A stretch of 64,000 nucleotides of DNA from Lacticaseibacillus daqingensis. GTDB taxonomy: Bacteria > Bacillota > Bacilli > Lactobacillales > Lactobacillaceae. Both the position numbers and the translations under genes were made by a program. The stretch covers positions 1 to 64,000 of the forward strand of contig NZ_RHOH01000008.1 in the NCBI RefSeq assembly GCF_003946115.1. The letters run 5' to 3'. Shown one piece after another: positions 17,634 to 27,162 of this stretch. How positions within the stretch are numbered: position 1 is the stretch's first letter; the number at the start of each line of letters is the position of its first letter. Under the pieces are notes generated by a model. That model was given only the letters and a program-made list of their open reading frames with translations, did no database searches and was not told the DNA's origin.

Positions 17634-19085
17634 ATGGACTGGGCGACAATCAAAACCATCATCACCGTCATCTACGTGCTGAACGTAGCCGGGGCGATCC
17701 TCACGGTGTTTCGTGAGAAGCGCGACATTGCCGCGACTTGGGCGTGGCTGTTGGTCCTGAACTTTGCGCCGCTGATCGGCTTTGTGGCGTATTACTTCTT
17801 CGGCCGCAAGCTGTCGCGCCGGCAGTTGGATAAGATCCGGGTGCAGCCGCACGCGGACTTATCGGCGGTGCTGGCGGCGCAGCAGGCCCAACTGCCGGCG
17901 GCCAGCCCCACGGACACGCAGGTGCAATCGACGGTCAAAAGCATGATCCGCGAGTTCCAGAACACGGATCAGAGCTTCGTGACGCTGAACAACCAGACGG
18001 CGCTGTTCACCGATGGCACCGCGCTGTTTCGCGACATGCAAAAAGAGATCATGCAGGCCGAGCACAACGTTTTCGTGGAGTTCTACACGTTTTACGATGA
18101 CCAGCTGGGCAACGCGATGCGCGACACGCTGATAGCCAAGGCGCAGGAAGGCGTGACCGTGCGCGTGCTGTACGATGCGTGGGGGTCGCTGGGCACCAAG
18201 GGGACGTTTTTCGACCCGCTGCGCGAGGCCGGCGCGTTGGTGGAACCGTTCCTGGGCATCCGCTCGCGCTTTGATTTCCGCCTGAACTTCCGCAACCACC
18301 GCAAGATCGTGGCGATCGATGGCTGGACCGGCTACATCGGCGGGTTCAACATCGGGGACCAGTACGTCGGGCGCAGCAAAAAGTTCGGACCGTGGCGCGA
18401 CACGCACCTGAAGGTTGAAGGCGACGCGGTGCTGGCGCTGCAGCAGCAGTTCATCCGCGACTGGGACGCCACGGTCACGGCGCACCCGCTGGACATTAAC
18501 CAGACGCATTTTCCCAAAACAGCCGGCGGGCTGGGCAGCACGATGATGCAGATCGTCGCCAGTGGGCCGCACGACGACCTGGAGCAGATCAAACTCGGGT
18601 ACCTCAAGCTGATCAACGCGGCGCGCGAAACGCTGGTGATCCAGACCCCTTACCTGATCCCCGATGATAGTGTGCTGACGGCGCTGCGCGGGGCGATCCA
18701 CTCGGGCGTGGATGTGCGCATCATGATCCCGCACATGCCCGACCACCCCTTCGTCTACCGCGCCAGCCAGTACTACGCGCGCGGCCTGGCGCAGGATGGG
18801 GCTAAGATCTACTTCTATGAGGCTGGCTTCCTGCACGCGAAGGCGATCGTGGCGGACAGCGCGATCGCCTCGGTGGGCTCGGCTAACCTCGATTTTCGCA
18901 GCTTCAAGCTGAACTTCGAGGCCAACGCCTTCCTGTACGACCGGGTGGTGGCCACGCGGCTGCAGAAGCTGTTCCTGAAGGACCTTGACCACGCACGCCT
19001 GGTGACGGCGGCGGACTTTGCCAAAATGTCGCGGTGGCTGCGCTTCAAGCAGACCTTCTCGCGGCTGATCTCACCGATCCTGTGA
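17634..19085 (+). CDS. cls: Cardiolipin synthase
   Basis: A 483-residue phospholipase D-superfamily enzyme. There are two N-terminal membrane segments (about 5-25 and 35-57) and two HKD motifs: NHRKIVAIDG with GGFN near 220, and HAKAIVAD with GSAN near 401. It condenses two phosphatidylglycerols into cardiolipin and glycerol at the membrane. The length is normal for the family. ATG 17634 follows GAAAGGAG. It is followed directly by repeat copy 2, which separates it from the convergent MFS gene. Confidence 0.93.
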   Translation: MDWATIKTIITVIYVLNVAGAILTVFREKRDIAATWAWLLVLNFAPLIGFVAYYFFGRKLSRRQLDKIRVQPHADLSAVLAAQQAQLPAASPTDTQVQSTVKSMIREFQNTDQSFVTLNNQTALFTDGTALFRDMQKEIMQAEHNVFVEFYTFYDDQLGNAMRDTLIAKAQEGVTVRVLYDAWGSLGTKGTFFDPLREAGALVEPFLGIRSRFDFRLNFRNHRKIVAIDGWTGYIGGFNIGDQYVGRSKKFGPWRDTHLKVEGDAVLALQQQFIRDWDATVTAHPLDINQTHFPKTAGGLGSTMMQIVASGPHDDLEQIKLGYLKLINAARETLVIQTPYLIPDDSVLTALRGAIHSGVDVRIMIPHMPDHPFVYRASQYYARGLAQDGAKIYFYEAGFLHAKAIVADSAIASVGSANLDFRSFKLNFEANAFLYDRVVATRLQKLFLKDLDHARLVTAADFAKMSRWLRFKQTFSRLISPIL

Positions 19086-19101
19086 CGCCTTGGGCAAACA
19101 C

Positions 19102-19272
19102 GGCTGAGACATAATTAACGGCCCAAGAATGAACCACGACTATTCCAGGACAGTACGACACAAAAAGCGACGCCCGAGCCGTATAAGCATGGCCTCCTAT
19201 AAAACCTAAATTCGGGTTTTACAGGAGGCCATGCTTATACTCTGGGCTAAAACCGCTTTTTGTCTCAGCCTC
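19102..19272 (+). repeat. Dispersed palindromic repeat (MITE-like), copy 2
   Basis: About 171 bp, from GGCTGAGACATAATTAACGG to TGTCTCAGCCTC, the reverse orientation of copy 1. The central hairpin is GTATAAGCATGGCCTCCT pairing with AGGAGGCCATGCTTATAC; compensating changes relative to copy 1 (GACC/GGTC becoming GGCC/GGCC) keep the stem paired. It fills the gap between convergent cls and MFS genes, and its stem with flanking AAAAAGCG/CGCTTTTT could terminate both. Confidence 0.85.
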
Positions 19273-19279
19273 TTTGGCG

Positions 19280-20554
19280 TTAGGCGGGTGTCTTCGCATC
19301 TAAGTTCGGCTCCGGCACCCGGCGGTCGACGATCGCGGTGGCGAGCATCAGCACGGCGGCCCCGCCAGCGAAGGCGTACCACGCGACGGTCGGCACGAGG
19401 AAGTTCGCGAGGCCCAAGAACAGGGCTTGGCCGATGGGGGCACCGATCATCGCGAGCATGCTGATGAGGCCGGCCACCTTGGCCAACTGCGCTTGGGGCA
19501 CGAGCTGCATCATCATGGCCGAGATGCGCGGGTTGACCTTGCCCATCAGGTAGCCGAACAGCGGCATCAAAACGAGGATGAGCACGCGCGAACCCGACCA
19601 GATGAAGGCCGCGCCGCATGCCACCAGCAGGCCGGCACCGCCCACCATCAGCTTCATCAGGGGCACTTTTTGCAGGCCGTCGTGGGCGAATAGGGACCCG
19701 GCGATCAGCCCGAGTGAGGTGCTGATGTTGAGCATTGCGACGGTGGTGCCGAAGTTGCCGAAGTACAGTTGCGGGGCGTGCAGCAGGGAGACGTTCATCA
19801 GAGCACTGATGGACGCGCCGAACAGGTTGAACGCTGTGGCGATCCAGATGGTGGCGAACAGGAAGTGATTCGCGGCCAAAAAGCGCAACGCATCCGGAAT
19901 GCTTCGGTGCATCGGGATCCGCGGGCCGGGGGTCGGCGTAGCGGTCGGCTGGGCGGCCACCAACACACGGCGTTGGTGCAGCAGCACGAAGGCCGCGGCG
20001 GCAAAGGTCAGCGCGTTGAGGAGACCGAACAGCGCGTAGTTATGGTGCAAGAGGACGATCACGGTGGCGCCGAGCCCTTGGAAGATGATCTGAACGGTAG
20101 TGTGGCTGGCCGTGTTGAATCCCATCGCGGCGTTCAGCTCGCTGGCGGGGATCAGCCGCTGCAGCAGCGGCAGCTCCAAGCCGTTGGCGTACTGGCCGCA
20201 GACGTCGGACAGGATGTTGATGAGCAGCAGGCCGAGAAACAGAGGCAGGCTGTGCGGCATTGCGATCGCGACGGCCAAAACGCCGAACAGCGCAGCTTGG
20301 ATCAGGCGCGTGGCGATCATGCCGCGTACCTTAGCTCGCGTTTCGTCGGCCCAGTAGCCCGTGATCAATTGCAACAAGCTAGGGATCAGCCCGGCCATTG
20401 AAGCCAGTGAAACGGCCAGCTGGCTGAACGGCATCTGGGCGGCGTAGATGATGAAGACGATGTTGTACAGGGAATCGCCGATGCCGCTGAGGACGGCGGC
20501 GTTCAGGGTGGCGCGGTAGCCACGGTTGGTCAAGTATTCGTGCATGAAGCTCAC
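19280..20554 (-). CDS. Major facilitator superfamily transporter
   Basis: A 424-residue protein with about twelve hydrophobic segments, consistent with an MFS permease; the loop ADETRAKVRGM after the second helix fits the family's intracellular loop. It is probably a drug or metabolite exporter, but the substrate is unknown. GTG 20554 is the longest start; ATG 20545 is an alternative, and both have only a weak GAGAAAG site. It is divergent from an Rgg-type regulator with a palindrome in between, so the pair is likely a regulator and its target. Confidence 0.8.
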   Translation of the reverse strand: MSFMHEYLTNRGYRATLNAAVLSGIGDSLYNIVFIIYAAQMPFSQLAVSLASMAGLIPSLLQLITGYWADETRAKVRGMIATRLIQAALFGVLAVAIAMPHSLPLFLGLLLINILSDVCGQYANGLELPLLQRLIPASELNAAMGFNTASHTTVQIIFQGLGATVIVLLHHNYALFGLLNALTFAAAAFVLLHQRRVLVAAQPTATPTPGPRIPMHRSIPDALRFLAANHFLFATIWIATAFNLFGASISALMNVSLLHAPQLYFGNFGTTVAMLNISTSLGLIAGSLFAHDGLQKVPLMKLMVGGAGLLVACGAAFIWSGSRVLILVLMPLFGYLMGKVNPRISAMMMQLVPQAQLAKVAGLISMLAMIGAPIGQALFLGLANFLVPTVAWYAFAGGAAVLMLATAIVDRRVPEPNLDAKTPA

Positions 20555-20590
20555 GGCTTTCTCATGAATTTGTAACTTCAGTGTAGGCGG

Positions 20591-20601
20591 TGTAGACTAC
20601 A
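20591..20601. promoter_or_regulatory. 11-bp palindrome TGTAGACTACA between MFS and Rgg genes
   Basis: A perfect TGTAG-A-CTACA lies midway between the two divergent starts. On the plus strand TTGTAA, 17 bases, TAGACT forms a plausible rgg promoter that overlaps it. It is a candidate Rgg operator controlling both directions. Confidence 0.5.
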
Positions 20602-20646
20602 GGCAAGTCAAAATTTGAGCATACGCAAAAAAATCGGAGGCCAACC

Positions 20647-21645
20647 ATGACAGACGGCACACTATTTCGCCAGCTTAGGCGCGCGCGGCACCTGACGCTG
20701 CAGCAGGTCGCGGATGCGCAGGTGTCCGCGGCTGCGATCAGTCGGTTCGAGCGCGGCCAATTGACGCTGACGGCGCCGCGCTTCGCCCATGTCTTGGCGC
20801 GCATCGAGGTGTCGCTGGAGGAGTTCATGTTCCTGCGCGCCACCGCCAGCGGCGCCTGGCAGGCCCAAGCCAACGACCACTTCAACAGCCAAGACGATCC
20901 ACACTTTAGCGCGGTGGTGCGCGAAATGGGGGCGCTGACCGCCCAAGGGCCGGTGGCTGCGGCCAAGATCCAGGCGTACGACCAAGAGATCGCGCGCTAC
21001 CGCCATCCGGCAGGGGGCGGGCGGCCGACGCGGCGCGCCCAGTTTGCCGCGCTGTTGATCGAGGTGTTTCAGCGCATTCTCTGGATGAACGCCAAGGAGG
21101 GCGCGGCCGCGGAGGCGCGGCCGTCTGTGGCCGAGTTCATGGTCGCGCTCAACGATCGGGTGCGCCCCGTGGTGCGCTACCTTTATCAGGTGGAGCAGTG
21201 GGGATACTTTGAGCTCTCGACCTTCGCGATGTTCCACACGTTCATCGACAATGAGACCGAGCACGCGCTGTTGCACCTGGCGATGACGCGCTCCGCGCAG
21301 TATGCAGGTTTTGCCAGTGTTCAAGAAATGCGCCTGGATCTGCTATTTGGGGCCTTCAGCGATTTCGTCAACGCGCGCCAGCTGCCATGGGCGAAGGACG
21401 CGCTGGCCACGGCGGCCAAGCAGATCACGGCCACCGGGGACCTGACGCACGCGAACCACCTGCTGTTTTGCCGCGGGTGGGTGCAGATCATCGAAGACGA
21501 TGTGGCCGGCGGGACGCAGACGTGTCAGCAGGCCATCAGCATCGAACGCCTGCTTGGGGTGCAGGGCGACCACCACTACGTTGACGTGTTGAAGCTGATT
21601 CTGCGCAACCGCGAGCGGCCCAACGAGGCGGCGTTCTTCATGTAA
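20647..21645 (+). CDS. Rgg/GadR/MutR family transcriptional regulator
   Basis: A 332-residue protein with an N-terminal XRE-type helix-turn-helix (LRRARHLTLQQVADAQVSAAAISRFERGQ) and a long helical repeat domain of the Rgg type. Family members often respond to short secreted peptides. ATG 20647 is preceded by CGGAGG. No short hydrophobic peptide gene is visible in the 92-base divergent gap, so it may act without an adjacent pheromone. The MFS gene is the likely target. Confidence 0.82.
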   Translation: MTDGTLFRQLRRARHLTLQQVADAQVSAAAISRFERGQLTLTAPRFAHVLARIEVSLEEFMFLRATASGAWQAQANDHFNSQDDPHFSAVVREMGALTAQGPVAAAKIQAYDQEIARYRHPAGGGRPTRRAQFAALLIEVFQRILWMNAKEGAAAEARPSVAEFMVALNDRVRPVVRYLYQVEQWGYFELSTFAMFHTFIDNETEHALLHLAMTRSAQYAGFASVQEMRLDLLFGAFSDFVNARQLPWAKDALATAAKQITATGDLTHANHLLFCRGWVQIIEDDVAGGTQTCQQAISIERLLGVQGDHHYVDVLKLILRNRERPNEAAFFM

Positions 21646-21739
21646 CCAGGGGCAGTTGCATTGTTTACAACTCAAATTGTGGTATCCTAGAAGTGTAGAA
21701 TATTGCAATGATTTGAAAAATTATTTGGAGGGTTCAGAC

Positions 21740-22393
21740 ATGCAAAAATTATTTGCGGAGTTCATGGGCACCTTTCTGCTGGTCTTTCTCGGCAGTGGCG
21801 CCGTCTTGTTTGCGAAGGGGGATGTGCTGACCATCGCCATTGGCTTTGGGTTGGCGATCACCATTTCTGCTTACGCGTTCGGCGGCATCTCGGGTGGTCA
21901 CTTCAACCCCGCGGTCACGACCGCGATGGTCATCAACGGGCGCACGCCGCTGGTTGACGGCCTGATGTACATCGTGGCCCAGATCATCGGTGCGATCGCC
22001 GCCAGTGGTGCGGTGCGCGTGGTGGTTGACGGCTTGAAGCTGCCCGTGACCCAGATGGCCCAAACCGATTTTCCTAAGCTCAGCGTGGGCGTCGCCTTCT
22101 TCGTTGAAGCGCTGGCGACCTTCCTGTTCCTCATGGTGATCCTGGCCGTGACAGCGGACCGTTTTGGCAACGCTCAGTTCGCCGGGTTGGCCATCGGGGT
22201 GGCGCTGATGCTCCTGATCATCTTCTCTGTGAACCTGACCGGGGCGTCCTTGAACCCAGCACGCTCCATCGGCCCTGCGCTGTTTGCCGGGGGTTCCGCG
22301 CTGTCGCACCTGTGGTTGTACATCGTCGCCCCGGAAGTTGGCGCGATCGTGGCGGCCTTTGCCGGGCGCTTCCTGCTGGGCACTGAAGACTAA
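21740..22393 (+). CDS. Aquaporin / MIP family channel
   Basis: A 217-residue, six-helix channel with both NPA boxes: HFNPAVT near residue 56 and LNPARS near 171. The short loops suggest a water-type (AqpZ-like) rather than glycerol-type channel, but lactobacillus members can carry several small solutes. ATG 21740 follows GGAGGG. A possible promoter is TTGTTT, 16 bases, TATCCT. A strong terminator follows. Confidence 0.88.
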   Translation: MQKLFAEFMGTFLLVFLGSGAVLFAKGDVLTIAIGFGLAITISAYAFGGISGGHFNPAVTTAMVINGRTPLVDGLMYIVAQIIGAIAASGAVRVVVDGLKLPVTQMAQTDFPKLSVGVAFFVEALATFLFLMVILAVTADRFGNAQFAGLAIGVALMLLIIFSVNLTGASLNPARSIGPALFAGGSALSHLWLYIVAPEVGAIVAAFAGRFLLGTED

Positions 22394-22409
22394 GCTTAAG
22401 GATGACCGA

Positions 22410-22442
22410 CCGGCTCGCGCCAATTGCGCGGGCCGGTTTTTT
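22410..22442 (+). terminator. Intrinsic terminator of the aquaporin gene
   Basis: CCGGC-T-CGCGC pairs with GCGCG-G-GCCGG around a CAATT loop and is followed by TTTTTT. Confidence 0.85.
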
Positions 22443-22752
22443 GGTGCGGCCACCGGGTAATTCCGTGAAACAAATGAGCTGAACGGTTTCATCAGACTGA
22501 AAACCGGGGGTTGGACCAGCGGCGGAAAACGTGCCGTTGTGGCGCACGACCACCGCAACTTGAGCGGCCTAGGCCATTACTTTAGACGGTTGAAAGAATG
22601 AGAAGACGCTGACGGTGGTGTGGTTGGCCTTGAGGTGGCGCCGTGGCATCGCTTACACTGAGGGCGTTGGCGATGCGGGTGCACACGGTCGCCGCCCCTA
22701 GGCTCTGAACCTGTGGACCGCAACCGGTCCAGGCACGGAAAGGAAGAACGCG
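22443..22752. other. Upstream region of the hexosaminidase gene
   Basis: No gene is seen. A promoter candidate is TTGAGG at 22630-22635, an 18-base spacer and TACACT at 22654-22659. A GGACCG-CAAC-CGGTCC hairpin (22715-22730) lies just before the ribosome site and may tune translation. Confidence 0.5.
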
Positions 22753-24468
22753 ATGAAAACACTGAAAAAGCTTCTGGTCGGATTGGCGACCGCGGCGGTC
22801 ACGCTCATTGGCGCGGCAAGTCTACCAGCGCAACCGGTGGCCGCGGCCACCGGCATGCGCAGCATCATTTCCATTGATGCGGGACGCAAGTACTTCTCAC
22901 TCGCACAGCTCAAGCAAGTGGTGGATCAGGCGGAGCGATCCGGTTACACGGACCTGCAGCTGATGCTGAGCAACGACGCGCTGCGCTTCATGCTGGATGA
23001 TATGAGCGTCACCGCCAATGGGCAGACGTACGCAAGTGATGCGGTGAAGCAGGCGCTTGAGGCCGGGAACAAGACCTACTACGCCGACCCGAACGGGGAC
23101 CATCTGACGCAAGCGGAGATGGATGACCTGTTGGCCTACGCCAAGGCACGGCACATCAACGTGGTGCCAACGATCAATAGCCCCGGCCACATGGATGCCA
23201 TTCTTGAGGCGATGGCTGCGCTGGGCATCGCCAACCCGTCATTTGATGGCTCCAAGCGCACCGTTGACCTGAACAATGCGGCGGCGGTGGCGTTTACCCA
23301 GGCGTTGCTTGAGAAGTACGTGACGTATTTTGCCGGGCACACGGACTTGTTCAACTTTGGCTGTGACGAATATGCCAACGATGTCGACACCGGTGGCTGG
23401 GCCAAGCTCCAGCAGTCCGGGACGTATGCGAAGTTCGTCACCTACGTCAACGACCTGGCCGCGATGGCAAAAAAAGCCGGGATGCGGCCGGTCGTGTTCA
23501 ACGATGGGATTTACTACAACAGCGATCAGTCCTTTGGCACCTTTGATTCATCCCTGATCATCTCGTACTGGACGTCCGGCTGGTGGGGCTACGATGTGGC
23601 CAAGCCAGACTTCTTCGTCGATAACGGCTACACGCTGTTGAACACCAACGATGCGTGGTACTACGTGATCGGGCGTGAAACGCCAGAAGACGGGGGCTAT
23701 CCATTCCAAAATGCGCTGGCGAACCTCGACAAAAAGGCGTTCACCACCGTGACGGGCACCGATAAGACGCTACCAATCATGGGGAGCACCCAGGCCATCT
23801 GGGCAGATGATCCGGCGAATCCCTTAGACATGGCCAAGGTGATGCAGCTGATGCGCGGCTTTGGCGCGGCCTACCGTGATGAGATGGATCCGTTAGCGGA
23901 CTACGCCGCACTGGATGCGGCTGAGGCCACGGTCCCGGCAGACCTGAGTCGCTACACAGAGGCCTCCGTTGCCGCACTGAACGCGACACTGGGTCAGCGC
24001 GAGCTGCACCTGCGGGCCAGCCAGCAGGCCCAAGTTGATGGCCAAGCGCAGGCCCTGGCTGCGGCGGTCAAGGGGCTGGCGCTTCGATTGGCCGATTACA
24101 CGCAGGTGGATGCCGCCATCGCGCGGGCCGATGCGCTGACGGCGACGGATTACACGAACTTTGCCGCGGTGACCGCCGCCGTGAAGGCCGTGAAGCGCGA
24201 GCTGCCGATCACGGCGCAGGCGCAAGTTGACGCGATGGCCGCGGCCATTCAGGCGGCACTTGACGCGCTGGTGAAGGTCACCACGCCAACGACCCCAAGC
24301 ATCAAGCCGACGCCGGCCCCGAAGCCGGGCGCAACAGCAACGCATCCCACCACGACCGGTGGCAAGTTGCCCCAAACCGGCAATGCCACGCAGCTTGGCC
24401 TGGCCCTGGGCGGGCTAGTGCTGATCGCTGGGGTGGGGGTCGCGCTGATCAAGCGTCGCCACGCCTAA
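22753..24468 (+). CDS. LPxTG-anchored GH20 beta-N-acetylhexosaminidase
   Basis: A 571-residue surface enzyme. A signal peptide (1-33) is followed by a GH20 barrel with NVVPTINSPGHMDA and the catalytic pair Asp205-Glu206 in NFGCDEY, a helical region with two FIVAR-like repeats (about 385-510), a Pro/Thr-rich wall spacer, LPQTG at 539-543, a hydrophobic span and KRRHA. It should cleave terminal beta-GlcNAc or GalNAc from glycans outside the cell, such as mucin chains or milk oligosaccharides. The signal and sorting motif fix it to peptidoglycan by sortase. Only the family is assigned from sequence. Confidence 0.9.
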   Translation: MKTLKKLLVGLATAAVTLIGAASLPAQPVAAATGMRSIISIDAGRKYFSLAQLKQVVDQAERSGYTDLQLMLSNDALRFMLDDMSVTANGQTYASDAVKQALEAGNKTYYADPNGDHLTQAEMDDLLAYAKARHINVVPTINSPGHMDAILEAMAALGIANPSFDGSKRTVDLNNAAAVAFTQALLEKYVTYFAGHTDLFNFGCDEYANDVDTGGWAKLQQSGTYAKFVTYVNDLAAMAKKAGMRPVVFNDGIYYNSDQSFGTFDSSLIISYWTSGWWGYDVAKPDFFVDNGYTLLNTNDAWYYVIGRETPEDGGYPFQNALANLDKKAFTTVTGTDKTLPIMGSTQAIWADDPANPLDMAKVMQLMRGFGAAYRDEMDPLADYAALDAAEATVPADLSRYTEASVAALNATLGQRELHLRASQQAQVDGQAQALAAAVKGLALRLADYTQVDAAIARADALTATDYTNFAAVTAAVKAVKRELPITAQAQVDAMAAAIQAALDALVKVTTPTTPSIKPTPAPKPGATATHPTTTGGKLPQTGNATQLGLALGGLVLIAGVGVALIKRRHA

Positions 24469-24480
24469 CCTGACCACACA

Positions 24481-24527
24481 AAAAACGCTTCGTCCCCCTG
24501 ACGATCAGGCGGTGACGAAGCGTTTTT
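24481..24527. terminator. Bidirectional terminator between hexosaminidase and aldo/keto reductase genes
   Basis: A 14-base perfect stem, AAAAACGCTTCGTC and GACGAAGCGTTTTT, has T-runs on both strands between convergent genes. Confidence 0.88.
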
Positions 24528-24538
24528 GCGTGCACAGG

Positions 24539-25456
24539 TTACGGCAAGTCGTTGCCGGCGGCGAGGTACAGGTCGTACCACTCCTGCGCTTCCAAGCGAA
24601 TGTTGCCGGCTTCGGCAATGTCTGCGAGGCGCTTGGCGTTGGTGGTGCCGGCGATCACCTGAGTGCCCGGCAGGCGGGTCAGCCAGGCGCTGGCGATCGC
24701 GCTCTTGTTGGTGTGGTACTGGGCGGCCAGCTTGTCCAGCGCGGCGTTCAGTTCAGGGAACTTCGGGTTGTCGATGAAGACACCCTCGAAGAAACCGTAC
24801 TGGTACGGGCTCCAGGCCTGGACCGTCATGTTGTGCAGCCGGCTGTACTCGAGGATGCCACCGTCGTGGTCGAAGGAGCGATCATCGGTCATGTTCACGT
24901 GGATGCCGGCGTCGATCATGCCGGTGTGCATGAGGGACAGCTGCAGCTGGTTGGCCACCAGCGGTTGGCTGACGGCGGACTTGAGTAGCTCGATCTGGCC
25001 CGGGTTGACGTTGGACACCCCGAAGTTGCGGACCTTGCCGGCGTTTTGCAGCGCGTTGAAGGCGTCCGCCACTTGGTCAGGCTCCAGCAGTGCATCCGGC
25101 CGGTGCAGCAGCAGGACGTCGAGGTAGTCGAGACCCAGCCGCTTCAGGCTGCCGTCAACGCTTTCGATGATGTGCGCCTTGGAAAAATCGTAGCGCTTGC
25201 CCGGCACGATGCCGACCTTGCTTTGAACGAGCACGTCCTCGCGCTTGAAGCTCGCGTTCTTGAGCGCGGCGCCAAACAGCGTCTCGGCTTCCCCGCCGGC
25301 GTAGATGTCGGCGTTGTCGAAGAAGTTGATGCCACTGGTGTAGGCGGTGTCCAGCAGCGCGGTGGCTTGCGCCAAGTCGAGCTTGGTGATGCGCATCACG
25401 CCCAGCGCGACGGCTGAGACTTGCAGGCCACTTGGGCCGAGGTTGATTTTCTTCAC
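24539..25456 (-). CDS. Aldo/keto reductase
   Basis: A 305-residue AKR. The catalytic tetrad can be read as Asp in NFFDNADIY, Tyr in the same motif, Lys in VQSKVGI and His in LLLHRPDAL. C-terminal GTTNAKRL binds the NADP phosphate. It reduces aldehydes or ketones; the exact substrate is unclear. GTG 25456 (VKKINLG) is chosen because AAGGGAG ends seven bases before it; a longer frame to 25480 lacks a site. Confidence 0.88.
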   Translation of the reverse strand: MKKINLGPSGLQVSAVALGVMRITKLDLAQATALLDTAYTSGINFFDNADIYAGGEAETLFGAALKNASFKREDVLVQSKVGIVPGKRYDFSKAHIIESVDGSLKRLGLDYLDVLLLHRPDALLEPDQVADAFNALQNAGKVRNFGVSNVNPGQIELLKSAVSQPLVANQLQLSLMHTGMIDAGIHVNMTDDRSFDHDGGILEYSRLHNMTVQAWSPYQYGFFEGVFIDNPKFPELNAALDKLAAQYHTNKSAIASAWLTRLPGTQVIAGTTNAKRLADIAEAGNIRLEAQEWYDLYLAAGNDLP

Positions 25457-25632
25457 AAGTTCACTCCCTTTTGTGCCCATGCGGGCTCAGTTAAGCTCAG
25501 CGTAGCACACTGCGGGCCAAAAACAAAACAGCGCTTTCCGCACCGGTGAATATGGTCCCGGACCCTCCGTGGGGTGGGCCTGCGTGGTATGATTAACCTG
25601 AAAAACTAGGGGGCACAAAAAGGAGGCAGCAC

Positions 25633-27162
25633 ATGGCAGTCGCAGAACAGGGATTCGTTGTCATCGGCGCGCAAAGCGTGTCGTTCAGCATCACGAACCT
25701 CCGCACAATGGCGGTGGTGGAGCGCGGTCAGTACCCGGTGGCGGTGGGGGAAGACATTTTTGCGACCCACCAGATCGAGGCGGACACGGTGGATGCCTTG
25801 GTGCAGGCGCTGGAGGCCATCCGGCGGGTGCTGGCGGATTACGGCGTGCGGCACGTCGAGATCGTCGGCAGCCACAGCTTCTATGAGGCCAAAAACGCGC
25901 AGTTCGTCCGCGACCAGATCCTCAGCCGCACCGGCTGGATGCTGTCACCGCTGACGCTGTCACAGGAATCGTTTTACCGCACGCAGGCGGTGCTGGCGAA
26001 GTTCCCGCACTTCGAGCAGGTGACCCAAACCGGGACGCTGCTCATCGACATCTCCAGCGGCTCGGTGGAGCTGACGGCCTTTGTCGGCGGGGAGTTCGGC
26101 TTCTCGCGCAACCTGTCGATCGGGCCACTGCGGGTGTTTGAGGTGATGAGCGACCTGCAGCGCAGCGTGCCCAACTATGTCGAGGTGATGCGCGATTACA
26201 TCGACTCGCGGCTGGTCGACTTCATGCGCCTGCTGCCACGCGATGTGCACTACCCGAACATGGTGCTGATGGGGTCGGCGCTGTCGCTGTTTGAAACGCT
26301 GATCCCGACCGGCGAGCGCACGGTGGAAACGGACAACGAGGGGCTCGACCTGATCTACCACGAGGTCACACACGCCTCCGACCAGTACCTGAGCGACCAC
26401 TACGACCTGACCCCGACGCAGGTGGCGCAGGTGCTGCCAACGGTGCTGTTGGTGTACCGGCTGGTCAAAACGCTGAACTCCGAGCGCCTGTGGATCTCCA
26501 ACCTCAAGCTACTGGACGGGCTGGAGATCAACGGCGCGGTGGCCGCCGGCAGCAAGGCGGTCACCATCGACCCGACCAAGGAGATCCTGATCTCAGCCCA
26601 AAACCTGGCGGATCGCTACCAGGTGGATGTGGCGCACCGCGACTCCACCGTCACGTTCGCGCTACAGCTGTTCGACCGCTTGCGCCGCCTGCACGGGCTG
26701 GGCAAGCGCGAGCGGCTGCTGCTGCAGATCGCGGCGACGGTCAACGACATCGGCAGCTACGTGGACACGCACAAGCACTACGAGCACTCGGATTACATTA
26801 TTCAGGCCAGCGAGCTGATGGGGCTGACGGCCGCCGAGCAGCGCATGGTGGCGACCATTGCGCGCTACCACTCCAGTGACACGCCGCAAACCGACCTGTC
26901 GGACCTCAACGAGATGAACTCGCGGCGCCGGCTGGTGATCGCCAAGCTCTCCGCCTTGCTGCGGGTCGCCGACTCCTTGGATGCCTCCCGTCAGCAAAAA
27001 GTGGCGGCGATCCGCGTCTCACTGCTGCCGGACAAAGTGCTGCTGACCGCGACGGCCAACGACGACGTGGAGCTGGAGCGCTGGACGCTGCGGCGCAAGG
27101 GGCAATTTTTCGCGGCAGTGTTCGGGCTGCCGATCGAACTGAAAGGAAGGACGCGCATCTGA
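25633..27162 (+). CDS. ppx: Exopolyphosphatase (Ppx/GppA) with HD-type C-domain
   Basis: A 509-residue member of the Ppx/GppA family in the ASKHA fold. LLIDISSGSVEL is the phosphate-binding strand and VLMGSALSL follows. From about 330 a helical HD-like domain appears (LLLQIAATVNDIGSYVD, HSDYII, RYHSSD, ADSLDASR). It should remove terminal phosphate from polyphosphate or act on pppGpp. The N-terminal VVIGAQSVSFSI departs from the usual DxGSNS, so activity could be altered. The stop and next start overlap as TGATG, coupling it to ppk. The AGGAGG site precedes ATG 25633. Confidence 0.82.
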   Translation: MAVAEQGFVVIGAQSVSFSITNLRTMAVVERGQYPVAVGEDIFATHQIEADTVDALVQALEAIRRVLADYGVRHVEIVGSHSFYEAKNAQFVRDQILSRTGWMLSPLTLSQESFYRTQAVLAKFPHFEQVTQTGTLLIDISSGSVELTAFVGGEFGFSRNLSIGPLRVFEVMSDLQRSVPNYVEVMRDYIDSRLVDFMRLLPRDVHYPNMVLMGSALSLFETLIPTGERTVETDNEGLDLIYHEVTHASDQYLSDHYDLTPTQVAQVLPTVLLVYRLVKTLNSERLWISNLKLLDGLEINGAVAAGSKAVTIDPTKEILISAQNLADRYQVDVAHRDSTVTFALQLFDRLRRLHGLGKRERLLLQIAATVNDIGSYVDTHKHYEHSDYIIQASELMGLTAAEQRMVATIARYHSSDTPQTDLSDLNEMNSRRRLVIAKLSALLRVADSLDASRQQKVAAIRVSLLPDKVLLTATANDDVELERWTLRRKGQFFAAVFGLPIELKGRTRI

